Source: Phorcus lineatus (taxonomy: Eukaryota; Mollusca; Gastropoda; Trochida; Trochidae). From it: DNA of 64,000 bases. Each line of letters begins with the position of its first letter. Position 1 is the stretch's first letter. The notes beneath the pieces are model-generated. The model was not told the DNA's origin. It worked only from the letters and a program-made list of their open reading frames with translations, and searched no databases. The position numbers were made by a program, and so were the translations under genes. Positions 25,801 through 38,047 of the stretch are shown here, one piece after another. The DNA lies in contig OV121082.1 of assembly GCA_921293015.1 (NCBI GenBank), positions 43,978,971-44,042,970 on the forward strand. Direction: 5' to 3'.

Positions 25801-26003
25801 CTCTCATCTAGTGCAGCTGAGCATCTTTTGTATCGTATATATTGTTGATTAATTACTTTTAAGCTTCCAGTCTATTTGGGCATTAATAAAAAAAATTTCT
25901 AATTTACTTTGGTTAACTTGTCAATGTGACAAACAACCTTATAGAAAGAGCCTTAATAGGCAGATAGCTTGCGTACACGGGAGATGAGAGTGAAAAAAGA
26001 ACG

Positions 26004-26074
26004 ATGTTGGTCCTTTATAATTCGAGAGGTCCTTTGGACCACGCCCCTTTGTAGGGTTGAGGTCAGACCAACAT
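26004..26074. other. 71-bp cloverleaf-like nested inverted repeat
   Basis: An outer perfect 9-bp pair, ATGTTGGTC (26004-26012) and GACCAACAT (26066-26074), encloses a 5-bp hairpin GGTCC-TTT-GGACC (26028-26040) and a 4-bp pair CCCT/AGGG (26045-26056). No A or B box is present, so it is not a tRNA gene. It could be a tiny foldback element or a structured RNA; the sequence alone does not decide. Confidence 0.5.
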
Positions 26075-27769
26075 AAGTATTATCATTACTTATCTTCTTT
26101 TGAAAGGCATTCGACCCTTGATCAGTTAACCCTATCTTAGCGGTCATCCTAAGATGATACTGTTGAAATAACTGTTGAGTCCCAACTGTTCTGACTTTCC
26201 CAAAATGAAAATCAAAACTATGGTTGCAGATCCTGTATGTATGTCACTGTCACAGAAAGGAACAATATTCTAGTTCACATTAGCAAAGCTTACACCAGTC
26301 TAATGTTCAAATCCATGTTAAAGACATATCTCTGTGAGAGCTAGCGCCTATGCACAACAAACAGCCTGACTTCCAATGGCACTTTGAGCATGCATCAAGC
26401 ATGGAGCTATCCTTGTTACTTATAGACTTATTTTATTATTACTATAATTCCTGTAATCTGGCCAGTGAGAATATTTAGATTGAAGGGAAGAATTTGATAA
26501 AGAGACATTAAGAGACCACCTTGAGGTAAACAAAACTGTCAAAATAATTACTTAAATAAAATTTTAGATGGGGACATTTTGTGAAAAATTGCATTGGATG
26601 GAATCTAAATGATTTCACATTCATTAATCATGTCGCATGAAAGCAGAAGTCTGCACAAGATTGCATCGCTTTGAATGAAAAGCTGGATATATTTTACCAA
26701 TATTTTAATCTGCCTTATACATTCATGTACATTGGTACCAAACTACTAGTAGCAGTACTACTACTCTAGCAAATGAGAGGGCTGAGAATGATTTAGAATT
26801 CTGTGATTTCAGTTTCCATTTTAAATTCTTTTAACAAAACTTTAACACTTGAGAGTGAGTGACACTACCCGTTGACAATGGTGCTGTCATTGCGATATTC
26901 CGACAGCAACTCTTGCAAACTTTATTCTCTACGCTGCCTGCTCTCAATTTTTATATCTGTCGTATCAAATTAGTGATTCTAAACTCAACAATAAAAGTGC
27001 AGGAATTTGCCAGCCATTCTCATCAGGCAATAACCCTTCATCCAGCCTAATTGTGTCTTGTATGTGCTTGAATTATTAATTTGTGGTGCTATGAGGCTAG
27101 ATAGTGAACATGACTTGATCGTATTACATCCATTGATCTGATTACGATTATTGATTCTATTATGGACTGCCATTGGCTAGGGAGCGACCAGAAGTCAGGT
27201 ATACCAGCTCTGCAGCAGGAACGTCTTTCAAAGCTCCTTGCAGCTCATCACAGCTCTTTGCACTAATGACAGCTACTCAAGGTTTGCTCATGTGGAAGAG
27301 ACGTGAAAATGACAAAGAAATGACGAAAAATGAATTTGGCAAATAGCATAGATCAATAAGAAGTATTTTCTGGACAGGATGTGTAAATGGGGGTCTGTAT
27401 CTCATCTTTCAGCCCGTAATTATCGACCAATCAAAGCTCTGAAATTGGAAGGTTATCATTTTTACCATAAATATCTACAAGGTAATTACCTTGAGGTCAA
27501 AGAAAAATCCCTAATATTGAAATTACCATGATCGCAATTACCAAGGGTTTCTATGAAATGTCCTAGATACTCTCAGAAAAAAACATATTCAGTGATCATT
27601 AAAGGTTATTGAAATAATTATTTCTTGTCAAAGTTTCTTCTGTTCTAACATCATAATTGCATAAAGTTAAAGAAGTGAAATACATATGAAAAGCAAGAAT
27701 TCTTTATTGTGAACATATATACACAGCATTACCAAATGTATTGCTTTCTGCTTTCAGGGGTTTTGGAAG

Positions 27770-28310
27770 GAACAGAGAAACATTTGAAGAAAAAGTATAC
27801 AAACTAATAGAGAAACGTATAAATTTAAAAAACATATAGTGAACCATTTAGAAAAACAAATAAAGAAATAAAAGGAGAAATCATTTATAGAAATTTGGAA
27901 AAACACATTTAAAAACAAACATTTAAACATTCATACAGGAAAACCCAGAGAGAAACATTTGCAGAATGATGAAGAGGAAATATTTAGAAAAACGTCAAGA
28001 AACATAAAGAAAACATTACAAGATCAAAACATTAAGAGAATCATACAGAGAAACATTTTATAAATCAAATTAAGAAACATTTTCAGAAACATAAAGAAAA
28101 ACATTTAAAGAGGCTTGAAGAGAAACCCAGAGACAAACGTTTAAAAATAAAATTAAGAAAAATTTTCAGAAACCTATACAGAAACATTTAAAGAGGCTTG
28201 AAGAGAAAAAATAATAGCATATAGAGAAACATTTAGAGAAAAATATTGAAACATATTGAGAAACATAAGGAGAAACAGATTGTTTAAGTGGCATTCAAGA
28301 AGTTGGCAGT
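27770..28310. repeat. A-rich degenerate repeat with AGAAACATTT words
   Basis: AGAGAAACATTT, AGAAACATAAAG and related words recur more than twenty times. A longer unit, ACATTTAAAGAGGCTTGAAG, occurs at 28101 and 28184 (83 bp apart). The strand asymmetry (A-rich top strand) is strong. The minus-strand frame of 130 codons at 28174-28566 overlaps its end and is hydrophobic by composition only. Confidence 0.7.
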
Positions 28311-29619
28311 TTAAGGAGGACAAGGATATTGCAAAGATATAGACCCAAACTTCGAAGTTGTACATCCATAAAATATATAAATATCCTAGCTTGTATTCCA
28401 TAAAGAGAAACATTTTAAAAAAACATACACAAACTTTAAGAAACATAAGATACAAGGTAATTGATATGAGATATAGTTCATTGATACTTAATAGCCAAAC
28501 CATCTCTACAAAATCATTTGTTTGCGAACACCCGATTATTGGGTTAGATTTAACCATTGAAGGCAAAATAATTTTTACAAAAGCCTGTCATATTTGAGTA
28601 ATACATCAATCATGTTTCCTTTTAGTTCATTAAAACACAATGACCCTTAACTTGCTTTTCTTGAATCTTTCTCACAAGACATGAAAAAATTCATGCACGT
28701 ACTAGTGAAATCAGTTCACCAGGCATTAAAAATAAATCTAACTGTTACCAAATTAGCAAGTTCATCAAATTAGTAAGTTCGGCAAGTCTAAACAACGCAC
28801 TAAAAGTTTTGAAAAAAACACATTAACATTTGATGAGTCTATCATAAACAATTTCTGCTAAAGCGGGCTAGAAAGCATAACTCTGAAAATTCAATTTCCA
28901 AAAATGAAAATAATGTTTTGTTTATTTTCAATAAAGTCTCAATATTTGATTACAATAAAATCAACAACAAAATCTAAAGAAATCCAAATTAGAATAACCA
29001 AACAAAAAAATATAAAAAAGTTATTAATAGTTTATTCCTGAATCTGTACCTTGTCTGAAGTATGATTTCTTTACTTGTAACCAACTTCAATAAAACAGTT
29101 CTTGTCTCATTAAGAAGAAGCAATAACTCACAAAACTACATTCAACATTTTATAGCTCAGCAACAGACTGTTAGAATAACCGGAAGCAAACAAGAAAGGA
29201 AAGCACAATCAACAGATTCCATTACAGTTGGTAGAAAGCAATTATTTCCTGGACATGAAACAGCTATATAAAATGGAATATACATCTAATGTCTGCCTTT
29301 ATTGCCCACCATAAAATAAGGCAGTGTTTCCACACCTGATGGTCCTGTGAATAATTAATCATAAAGGGACCCCTAGCGGTCCAATGGAATGAATATACTT
29401 GTTAAATTGACCAATGTATCCCTAGTGTAATGCAGGCTTGCTATGTGTCATAATTTCTCCAACTGACCAATGAAATAAAAGGATATACGAAACATAGTTT
29501 ATAAATTTGCTGTATAACCTATTGTGTCCAATTGATGCCAGTTTAGTCATTTTTTGCAAGTTTGGTAATGACTTTTTCATTCTTGATCCAAGGTAATTTT
29601 CCAGTTTGAAAGTTAACAA

Positions 29620-29823
29620 GCAGACATAGTCAGCTTTCCCACCAAGATGCAAAAGTGTCAAACATATTGTATTATTGGATTAGTAGCGTTTAGTGGGTCA
29701 TTTAAATAATATTCAATTTACATGCAGACATAGTCAGCTTTCCCACCAAGATGCAAAAGTGTCAAACATATTGTATTATTGGATTAGTAGCGTTTAGTGG
29801 GTCATTTAAATAATATTCAATTT
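29620..29823. repeat. 104-bp tandem duplication, identical over 100 bp
   Basis: GCAGACATAGTCAGCTTTCC starts at 29620 and at 29724. By eye the first 100 bp of the two copies are identical, ending in ATAATATTCAATTT; the copies are separated by ACAT. Identity in otherwise mutable non-coding DNA points to a very recent duplication or an assembly join. Confidence 0.95.
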
Positions 29824-30089
29824 CCTAACATTCATAACATTTTCATTTATTGTTTACAAGAAGAAAATTTTGTAATTTCGACATTTTAAAGATAAAGATG
29901 CAAGTTTAGAGGGGCAATTTGAACTTAACTCAGGACATTTGGTATTTTGACTCTTATTTAAGCCACACAAACAAATCATAAAACATACTATGTGTCACTT
30001 TAAGGACTTAACGTTCTTACTTGGAAACAGTAATGTAACTCTCAACGCTCTTAAAGGGTTTAACATACCTCTTGGCATAGCTAGGGTGG

Positions 30090-30290
30090 ATGTCTGTTGT
30101 ATTGAGATTGAAATAGTGACAAGTTTACATCCTTCTGAATGTTGACGATCTCTGTTGAGGCAGGACAGACCTCCAGACCAGCTGAGATCCACTGTCCTGA
30201 CCTCTTTGTCCTCACAACTCTCTTAGTGGGTTTAACCTCTCCATATTTCTGGAGTGTCTCTGTTGTTTTAAGATTGAAATGGCAAAAGTG
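30090..30290. repeat. Two diverged repeat units about 164 bp apart
   Basis: On the minus strand, TTTCAATCTTAAAACAACAG (from about 30280) and TTTCAATCTCAATACAACAG (from about 30117) are each followed by an ACTCC/CCACC block, then AGAGGTTAAACCC or AGAGGTATGTTAAACCC and AAGAG..GTTG. Two minus-strand frames over this region (30081-30344 and 29995-30192) resemble no known family. Confidence 0.45.
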
Positions 30291-33200
30291 CAATCGAATT
30301 GGCGATGGAAGGTTTACTAGCAATGTCATATATATGACAGGCAATGTTATATAGATTCTCCTACAGCCAACACAGCTGGAAGATGAATCCTCTTGTTACT
30401 GAGTTATGATTCCAAAAAATCAGACAGTCAGGAATGTTTTAATACTTACATATTCCACCTGTAAAGTTGTACAAATGATTTGGCAATCAAGGGATGGATG
30501 TTACTGCAAAATGTTCGTGCAAACATGTGCAAACATGTGCAACATTCCTATACATGAAAATGGTATGTTTTTAAAGCTTAAGCACCTACCCTGACGAAAT
30601 ACACCATAAGTCTTGTAAAGTCAGTTGGATAACCAAAATACAAAAGTAAATTGACAAAATAACAATGCTCTGTTTAACAGTTTTTGATATCAAGGCCTAT
30701 TCTAGGTACATCATTAAGAAGATGAAAGTGGCATTGATTATGATGAAGATGACAAAAAAATGCTTGATGTTAAGACATTGTATGAAAACAATATGAAAAA
30801 ATTGAATAAAAAGGAAATAAATTTCATAATTGAAATCATCATTTCTTTATAGTTTATTCTAAGAGTTGCGTGTTAGGGTTAGGAAACTCATTACAATGAA
30901 CAGGCTACCAAAATAATCAAAACTATTTCACTTCAAAACTTTTTGAAATGATGTTTAACATTAAAGATGAGATTCAATTTCCTAAATGAGAGCATGTGCA
31001 GCAGGCACCTGATAATGGAGGCCGCCTGCATGTAAGATTTGCTCTCTCTGTGGTAATTTGTCCTTCATCTCCAAGTTAATGTCCATAAATATTGATTTGT
31101 AATGAATCCATGCACTATCAGGTAAAATGGCCGCAGGTCTTGTTCCTATAAAGCTACAGCATCACCTTGCAAAGCTACACATCATACCAGCAGCGTCATA
31201 TCCTGAAATAAACTGAAATCTAATATTTCCATGCAAATCTCACATAAAAATCATGATTTTCAGCTTGATACCACAATAGCAAACCCCAACATCATCTATA
31301 AGTCACAATGCGTGTAATAGAGCCTGTTCTCATGAAGCCTTGTTATATATATATATATTCTCTCCAAGTGTTTATCCCTCGCTACCTGTTGTACGTATAA
31401 ATATTGATTCTTGTAGTGCAGCATAACCAATCTCAGGTAGAACTCTTTACCTTCAGGCCTGAAGAGCTAGGTACAAGAGTCTGGTATCATCTCAAGAAAG
31501 ACACGGGAAGAGCCAAGCTGAGCACGGAGACTGCGGAGACAGAAGATTCTGAAATCTTTGTGGCAAGAACATTCTCTTCAAATCGTAGATGCAATGAATG
31601 CAATGCTTGTCCACACATATCAGCTTTCAGCCTGTTGGCCTGCCGAGGATGACAAGTTCCTGTAATTGTTCACTCATCAATAATTGCGCATCAGTGGTCA
31701 TTGCTTGGACAAACACCACTAAGTGACCAGCCTCAATGAGACGAGGTGAGTACTGCCTATTTGTTGTGACGGCGATCGAGCCAATATCGGAGATATCATT
31801 TTGTGATTAATTGGACGAAAAATGAATCTGGAGTTAGAGGATTTAGAGGGTTTTTAGGATGGAATCATCGATTGGAAATCTGCTTCCAGTATCTGAAGAT
31901 GATACTTTATGGTGTTTATTGATAATGAAAACTAACGAGTTATGAAGTGCATAACCAATAACGTGATAAGTGTGATTCTATCTTACCCATAATGAATTCT
32001 TAATCGGATGCTGTCTGAATCTGTTATTTGATTGTCATTGATAAAATGATATCCCTGATATGAAAATATGATTAAGGAATAAATAAAGGAATGCCTCATT
32101 AATTTGCTTTCCTGATAAGATCATAAGAAATGGTTATAATTTGTGAAAAATTCCATGAAAATGGATATAAATGACACTTCTCTTCAGACTCTTATCACAA
32201 ATATAAAAGTATATGAGTAGGATCCATTTCTGGATTATAACACTGTGATTTCCCTGACAATGTGTGTTTATATATTAATTAGGATTTATGTTAAACTGAA
32301 CTTTAAAAATTCTTTAAAGTTCCAGTTGATGATCAAACTTTCAAACTTATGAAAACTCAAAGGATATTTAAAAAAAACAAAACTTGTGACAGCTCCATCA
32401 TCCTACCCTCCCTTCAACATCTTAAATATCATCAATTATTTTTATATTTTCATTTGAGATGAATTTTTCCAAAGAATTTGGTCAAATCAATAATGAATCA
32501 TCTTAAGAAAATTCTTAAGTTTAAATTCAAAATTCTTTACGTGGAATATTTACATAAGTAAACAAAAGTTCTGACATATAAAGTTCTTTCTCCGCCTACA
32601 AGAATTTTTAAAGCTGGTGCAATTTTCACAAAAATATCATAGAGAGATGTTGATTTCCAGGAAATCTGTCGCCATGTTATCAAAAACTTTATTCTTTAAA
32701 ATATTACAACATTTATACACTGAATGTCTTCCACTTAACTTGTAATTTTAACTATCGAAAGCACTTGAAGGTTATAGCAAATCCTAAAACTCACTTGACA
32801 TCAAATTACCCTTAATTTACAGCAATTAATTATTGCTAAATACATCAATGTTTCTAATTAGCAATCAAATATTGAATGTTTAGAATTACAAGAATGAACA
32901 TTTGCTCTCTCGAAGATCTAATTTGATTTTCTCAGCGATTCCACCAACCTAAGTTACAACATTTCCTCTGCTGAATTCAAAGAATCCATATTTTGCACCG
33001 AACAAGAATCTCTTGACTGCAATTGAGTTGTTAATTACATTACTTACAGGAGAGAATCAACGACAGGTTCTGCCTTTCTCTGACCAGGGTGATTCTCTAT
33101 TGACCACCGTAATCCAAGCAATAACCAAACATGAAAAATGTTCTTAAAGCTGAATAGAAATCATTACGTACAAAAGGCAATGCTGACATAAATTGTAGCG

Positions 33201-36200
33201 AGAGGGCGATTTGCGTGAATACTGTAATTATTTCCCTCAAAATCATTTGTACTTACTTAGTCAGCTGGAATTACTTCATAGTAAAGAGGCAGTTCAAAAT
33301 AATTGCTTTTTCCTGCACCATACTTAGTGGAAAGAGCATGAAAATTTACTAAGACTGTCTCCCAATCACATTGAGTGTGATTATACTGCATGTGACCAAT
33401 GAAGGATTGTATACTTTACTCTTATAAACTTGCACAAGTCTATTCCACTTTATGTCTCAGTATTAAAATCATCAGAACGATATTAATCAATAGGTATGTC
33501 TCTTAAGGTTATAATCTGTAGTTATTTGTTTCCTTTATTTGTATATATATATACAGGAAATATCTATATCTTAACAGTGCATCGCTGCAAGTGAATTCAT
33601 TTACAACTTGAGAAATAAATGAACACCTGCTCATGATTTCACTTTCATAAATTTAATATTATTATCATAATATCATTTTTTCAAGAAATATTTCAGCTAT
33701 TGAATCAGTCTGATTAAAATTAACTGTGTTCCAAGGAATAAAAGTTTTTAAAATTGACTCTAGCGGGATTCGAACCTATCTATCGCGGGCTTTCCTCTCC
33801 ACCACAGTCTGAAAGCATCCTCATTGCTCGCACGTTCTGACACCAGTTTAGCGCAGACAAAACCTAGTCATTAGCGGACCAATCACATTGACATTTCTCT
33901 CAATGACACCTAGGGAATCTGTTTCTATCTCAATTTATTGAGCAGTATATTTCAATTACTATTATCACTTGGTATCTAAGTCACATTTTGTTGAAAGGTT
34001 TCGAATAAGCTTCTACTCCAGTTAAAGGATTGAAATTATTCATATTCTCATTTTCCATCGAGTTTCACACCATTAAAGATTGAGTGTTTTTGTTTACTTG
34101 CCTGTCTTGATCAAAAGATTTGTGGGGTTTTTAAATATTTTCAAAAACACAATATGATTTATGTAAAGTTATCTGGTTTTGGAAATGTCAAGATTCCAAC
34201 AAAAAATAAATGTAAATGATACAGGGTATAGAATTACAAAAACAAACAATAGAGAAATCATCTTCTACCAACATTTTACGCCTTTGCCAGTTTGATCTAT
34301 GCTTTTCATAACTAAAATATATTCTATGGAATGTCTTATTTTTTTTACCTTTGTTATCAATATCAGTTTATTAACCATCTTCCTTTTTCTTCATTCAGAT
34401 CATCAACAATTAATAAAATATGTTAAAGAAATTTGAATTCAAAGTACTGAGAATAGCAAAAAACATTAAGCTAGATGATTATGAAATGTACATTTCTTTT
34501 ACAAAATAATTAAAACAATTCAATATATATATTTTATCTCAAAAGTGTATACAAATTAATGTATTTGAAAATGAAAGAAACTTTCATCTTTGCTTTCATC
34601 ATTCTCAACGCAAAATGAATTAAACCAAGCAATTTAAATCAACAGAATTAAAAACTGTATTTTAATGTAACATTCTGGGTACAGGTTTCAAAACCTTACT
34701 TTTCAAATGCCCAAACAAACAAATAAGTTGGGGGATAGTTGTGTGCGCATATGGTTGTTGAGTGGGTCATCCATGGATCAAGGCGAGAAGATGGCTTGTG
34801 GATTCTACATGCACAAAAAGGGGTTCAATACCTAGTCAAGCACAAATTTCATTTGCCCAGCTCGCCAGTGTTTTCACAATTGATCAAATCTGACTTGCAA
34901 ACTTCTTTCTTAATTTTTCTCAAAATCTTATACAACACTTTTACTTCTAGATTCAATCTAGTCTCTCTGGCGTGCTTCATTACATTGTCAAGTTTTTCTC
35001 TTTCCTTTCTGAATTTGTTTAAGAATGTCAAAAGCAAAGATTTGAGTTCTCTTAATTTCCTAATTCAATGTATTGAAAAACGTCAAGACAAATATGACTG
35101 AGATTGGACTATGACGGTTGTTGACATAAGGTACGTGACCGCTGTTTGCTTAGTTCTAATCCATATACATCGTTTGTGAAGGGCCCTTTCAGACTCAACT
35201 TGTCAATCTGAATAGTATTCTGGTCTTAATCTGATTACATGCATTCAACTGTTGCATTTATTGGTCTTAACCCTTGATATACTGATCTAGAAACAGTCCA
35301 TATATCAAGCTAGATTTGAAGATCAAAATCATGAGGCTTTCATTATAATGATGATAAAATTAATAAGTGATTTTATAGAGCGAATTTGTCCATCATTCAG
35401 TTGCTCAAGGCGCTTCATTATACATATGATAGTATATTCAAATGGGTGGCACAGAGACAAATAATGTTTCCATCTTGATGGTTTATCGGGTTGATGTGTT
35501 TAAAAAGTTGAATGTTACTTACATGGATTTATTCATCCTGTCAGTTGTTCATACTTTGTACATGTACTACCAATGGTATTGCTATAGAGCAAGGATGCTT
35601 AAAATCGTGATTACATTTTCGCATTGAAATTAAAGAAAGAACTGTGTACCTGAGCAAGGAATTTTCAACACTGCCAAATCTGCTGTGTACAGATTTATCT
35701 CATCTGAAATTAAATATTTAGACTTGTCTATTTTTATGGTTCACTTTGTGTCAATTTCCAATTGTAGATGTCAGATATTGGTGCATAATGTACAAGTACT
35801 CCTATGAATATTTGTTGAAGATATCAAACTAGGCTATATAAAAGAGCAACCTAGACAACCCTATATATATCTCTAAGTAGAACAATCAACAGGTGACATT
35901 AGCAAGGACCTCTATAATTGTAAATCCATGGTGCAAGTGGCTGATGTAGGTGTAAGAGCTTCACACCCTGTCCCTTCCAAACACCAGCCCCTCTCACTAC
36001 AGCACCTGTAATAGATTTCCTCAACAATTTCTCTCAGAGATCTCAGATCATACACATGGCCTGCTTGCCCAAATCTAAACCAGAGACATGCAGAGTGTCA
36101 CCATTCAAACCTTTCAGGCTCCATCAACTGCTGATCAACTAAGTTACTCTATTCCTGAAAATAACTGTTTATAAAATAAAAGCAGAGTAATATTTGCTTT

Positions 36201-36737
36201 TTGCAAGCATGATTATGTCAAATATGATTGCACTTTTCATTTGCTTTCAAAAGCATAACTATAAAAGATTTGTATGGCAATAATAACATTTTATTGTTTA
36301 TATATTGCATATAGTCAAGTAAGCTTTTGTAATTTATACACATTTAACTTTCTTTTAATAGCAAAGTTTATTACATAAATTAGTGAGTTTTCCGTCTTGT
36401 GCCAAAAACAGTTTCTATTTTGAGAGAGAAACTTAATTTCCTTTTATTAAAGTTTTTGTCTTTGCAGGCATAGATAAATAAGTTTTACTTGCTCTCAAAC
36501 ACCAATGTCTAAAACACCAAAAATCTAATTCAACATAATATTCAGTCCTGCAAGCAAGGTTGAGTGAAGTTTGTTCTTTCCTGCTTACCATCTGAACTTT
36601 AAGTCATTCTGTTATTTGTAACAATTACTTCATGCATTAATCCACAAGAATGTGATGATGCTAATATACAACATACAATACTTATTTCAAGCAATCCACA
36701 ACAACTGTGTAGTGATGCTCATGCATTCATGATAATA

Positions 36738-36945
36738 TAGCAATTACATCGTACAATGATACAGCAATTACTTCAAACCATAATATAACAATTACTTCAT
36801 ACAATAATATAACAATACTTTCATACAATAATATAACAATACCTTCATACAATGATATAACAATACCTTCATACAATAATATAACAATACCTTCATACAA
36901 TGATATAACAATTACTTCATACAATGATATATAACAGTTACTTCA
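36738..36945. repeat. 24-bp minisatellite, about 8 copies
   Basis: Units of the form AATATAACAATACCTTCATA CAAT step by 24 bp (for example 36782, 36806 and 36830). The second position varies (AATA/GATA), as does ATTACTTC/ATACCTTC. Because 24 is a multiple of 3, the minus strand stays open and reads as repeated YEGIVISL-like octapeptides (36727-36924); this is a consequence of the period, not evidence of a gene. Confidence 0.93.
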
Positions 36946-38023
36946 TGCATTCCAACACAACAATGTGAAGATGCTCATTGACAATCATATATGCAATCTG
37001 TGTTAACTTTGAGCGAGTTGAGGTTTCTATTAATTTTCACCCTAAAAAAACAAGCATTTGAAAACTCTGTAAGCATAGCTGAATAATCTTCTTGTTTACT
37101 CTACAAGTAGATTGTCATGCAAAATCATATTTTCACTTAAGTTTTCCATCTTCATCATAAGGTTTTCAGCTTATGAAAGACATAGTCAAAGAGTATTGCT
37201 CATCTCAGCTTGTGTTCCTACCGAGTCTATCAATAGGTTGTCTATAACAAGAGAAATATACCTGCCACAATGAGAGCCCAACAGCTGATGTTTATGGTAA
37301 TGCTACTTAACAATTTTTTACATGCAGTGTTTTCAGATGGTGTGTTTTCAATTCAACCATCCTGTTTGTAATGGTAAAGCTCTTTGTGAAGTATTTGAAA
37401 TGCTTGCCAATGGAGAAAGAACTTCCAAACAATTCCTGAAATTTTTTTTCTTTTTACAAACAAAGACTAATTAGGGAGATTTGTCGAGAAATATTGTCAT
37501 AACAATTATGGTAAATTTAGACTTTTTATTGTCAGGGTTATACCAATTTGACGCTAATGGATGAAATTTTAAACATGAAACCTTAGGTAATTATCAAACC
37601 TAGAAACTGTAAACAGAAAGAGAGCAAATCTTTATAGACTTTAAATAACTGTAGATTATCAAAACATGACCACAATTCTAACAGATTAGATTACGACTGT
37701 TGAAATGATAAAATAGCTTTAAAGAGAGAAATATTTGTTTATCTCAACCACCTGCAAAAGGGAAATAAGAATAAAAACATTGCAGAATGTGTTGTCCATG
37801 TGTCAAAATGACTTAAACACTCATCATACCTACTGTTGAGTTGGATTATTTGTTAAGTATCGAATGAACTCGATCCAAAGTGTGCATTCCTGCACAGAGT
37901 GTTGAATCAATTACCCATAATTCTCTTGAAAAGAATCTTAAAAGCACCTCTTTCTATTTCCTTCAAATTCTTCCATCTGCATACCTGATGTTCAACTTTC
38001 TTCAACATGGCATGAATGGAGCA

Positions 38024-38047
38024 GACGTCACCTGGCGGCCATCTTGG
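38024..38047. promoter_or_regulatory. CRE half-palindrome plus YY1-like site
   Basis: GACGTCA (38024-38030) is followed by CCTGGCGGCCATCTTGG; on the minus strand CCAAGATGGCCGCC (38047-38034) fits the YY1 consensus closely. A second GGCGGCCATTTT lies near 5396. Such sites often come from repeat or promoter remnants. No transcription start or coding sequence was recognised beside it. Confidence 0.35.

Noticed and set aside
31404..31652. 82-codon plus-strand frame with coding-like composition
   Set aside because: No recognised motif, no splice partner and no homologue known to me; length is within chance expectation.
33757..33850. tRNA gene on the minus strand (GGTTCGAATCCCGC followed by TAGAGTC)
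   Set aside because: A B-box-like block is present, but no matching acceptor 5' strand or convincing A box was found at tRNA spacing. It is probably a repeat relic.
34739..34835. tRNA-like GTTGTTGAGTGGGTCATCC with GGGGTTCAATACC
   Set aside because: Only loose similarity to A and B boxes; no stems, no second copy recognised.
36727..36924. Repeat protein of YEGIVISL-like octapeptides on the minus strand
   Set aside because: The frame stays open only because the minisatellite period (24 bp) is divisible by three; there is no start context, splice site or homologue.
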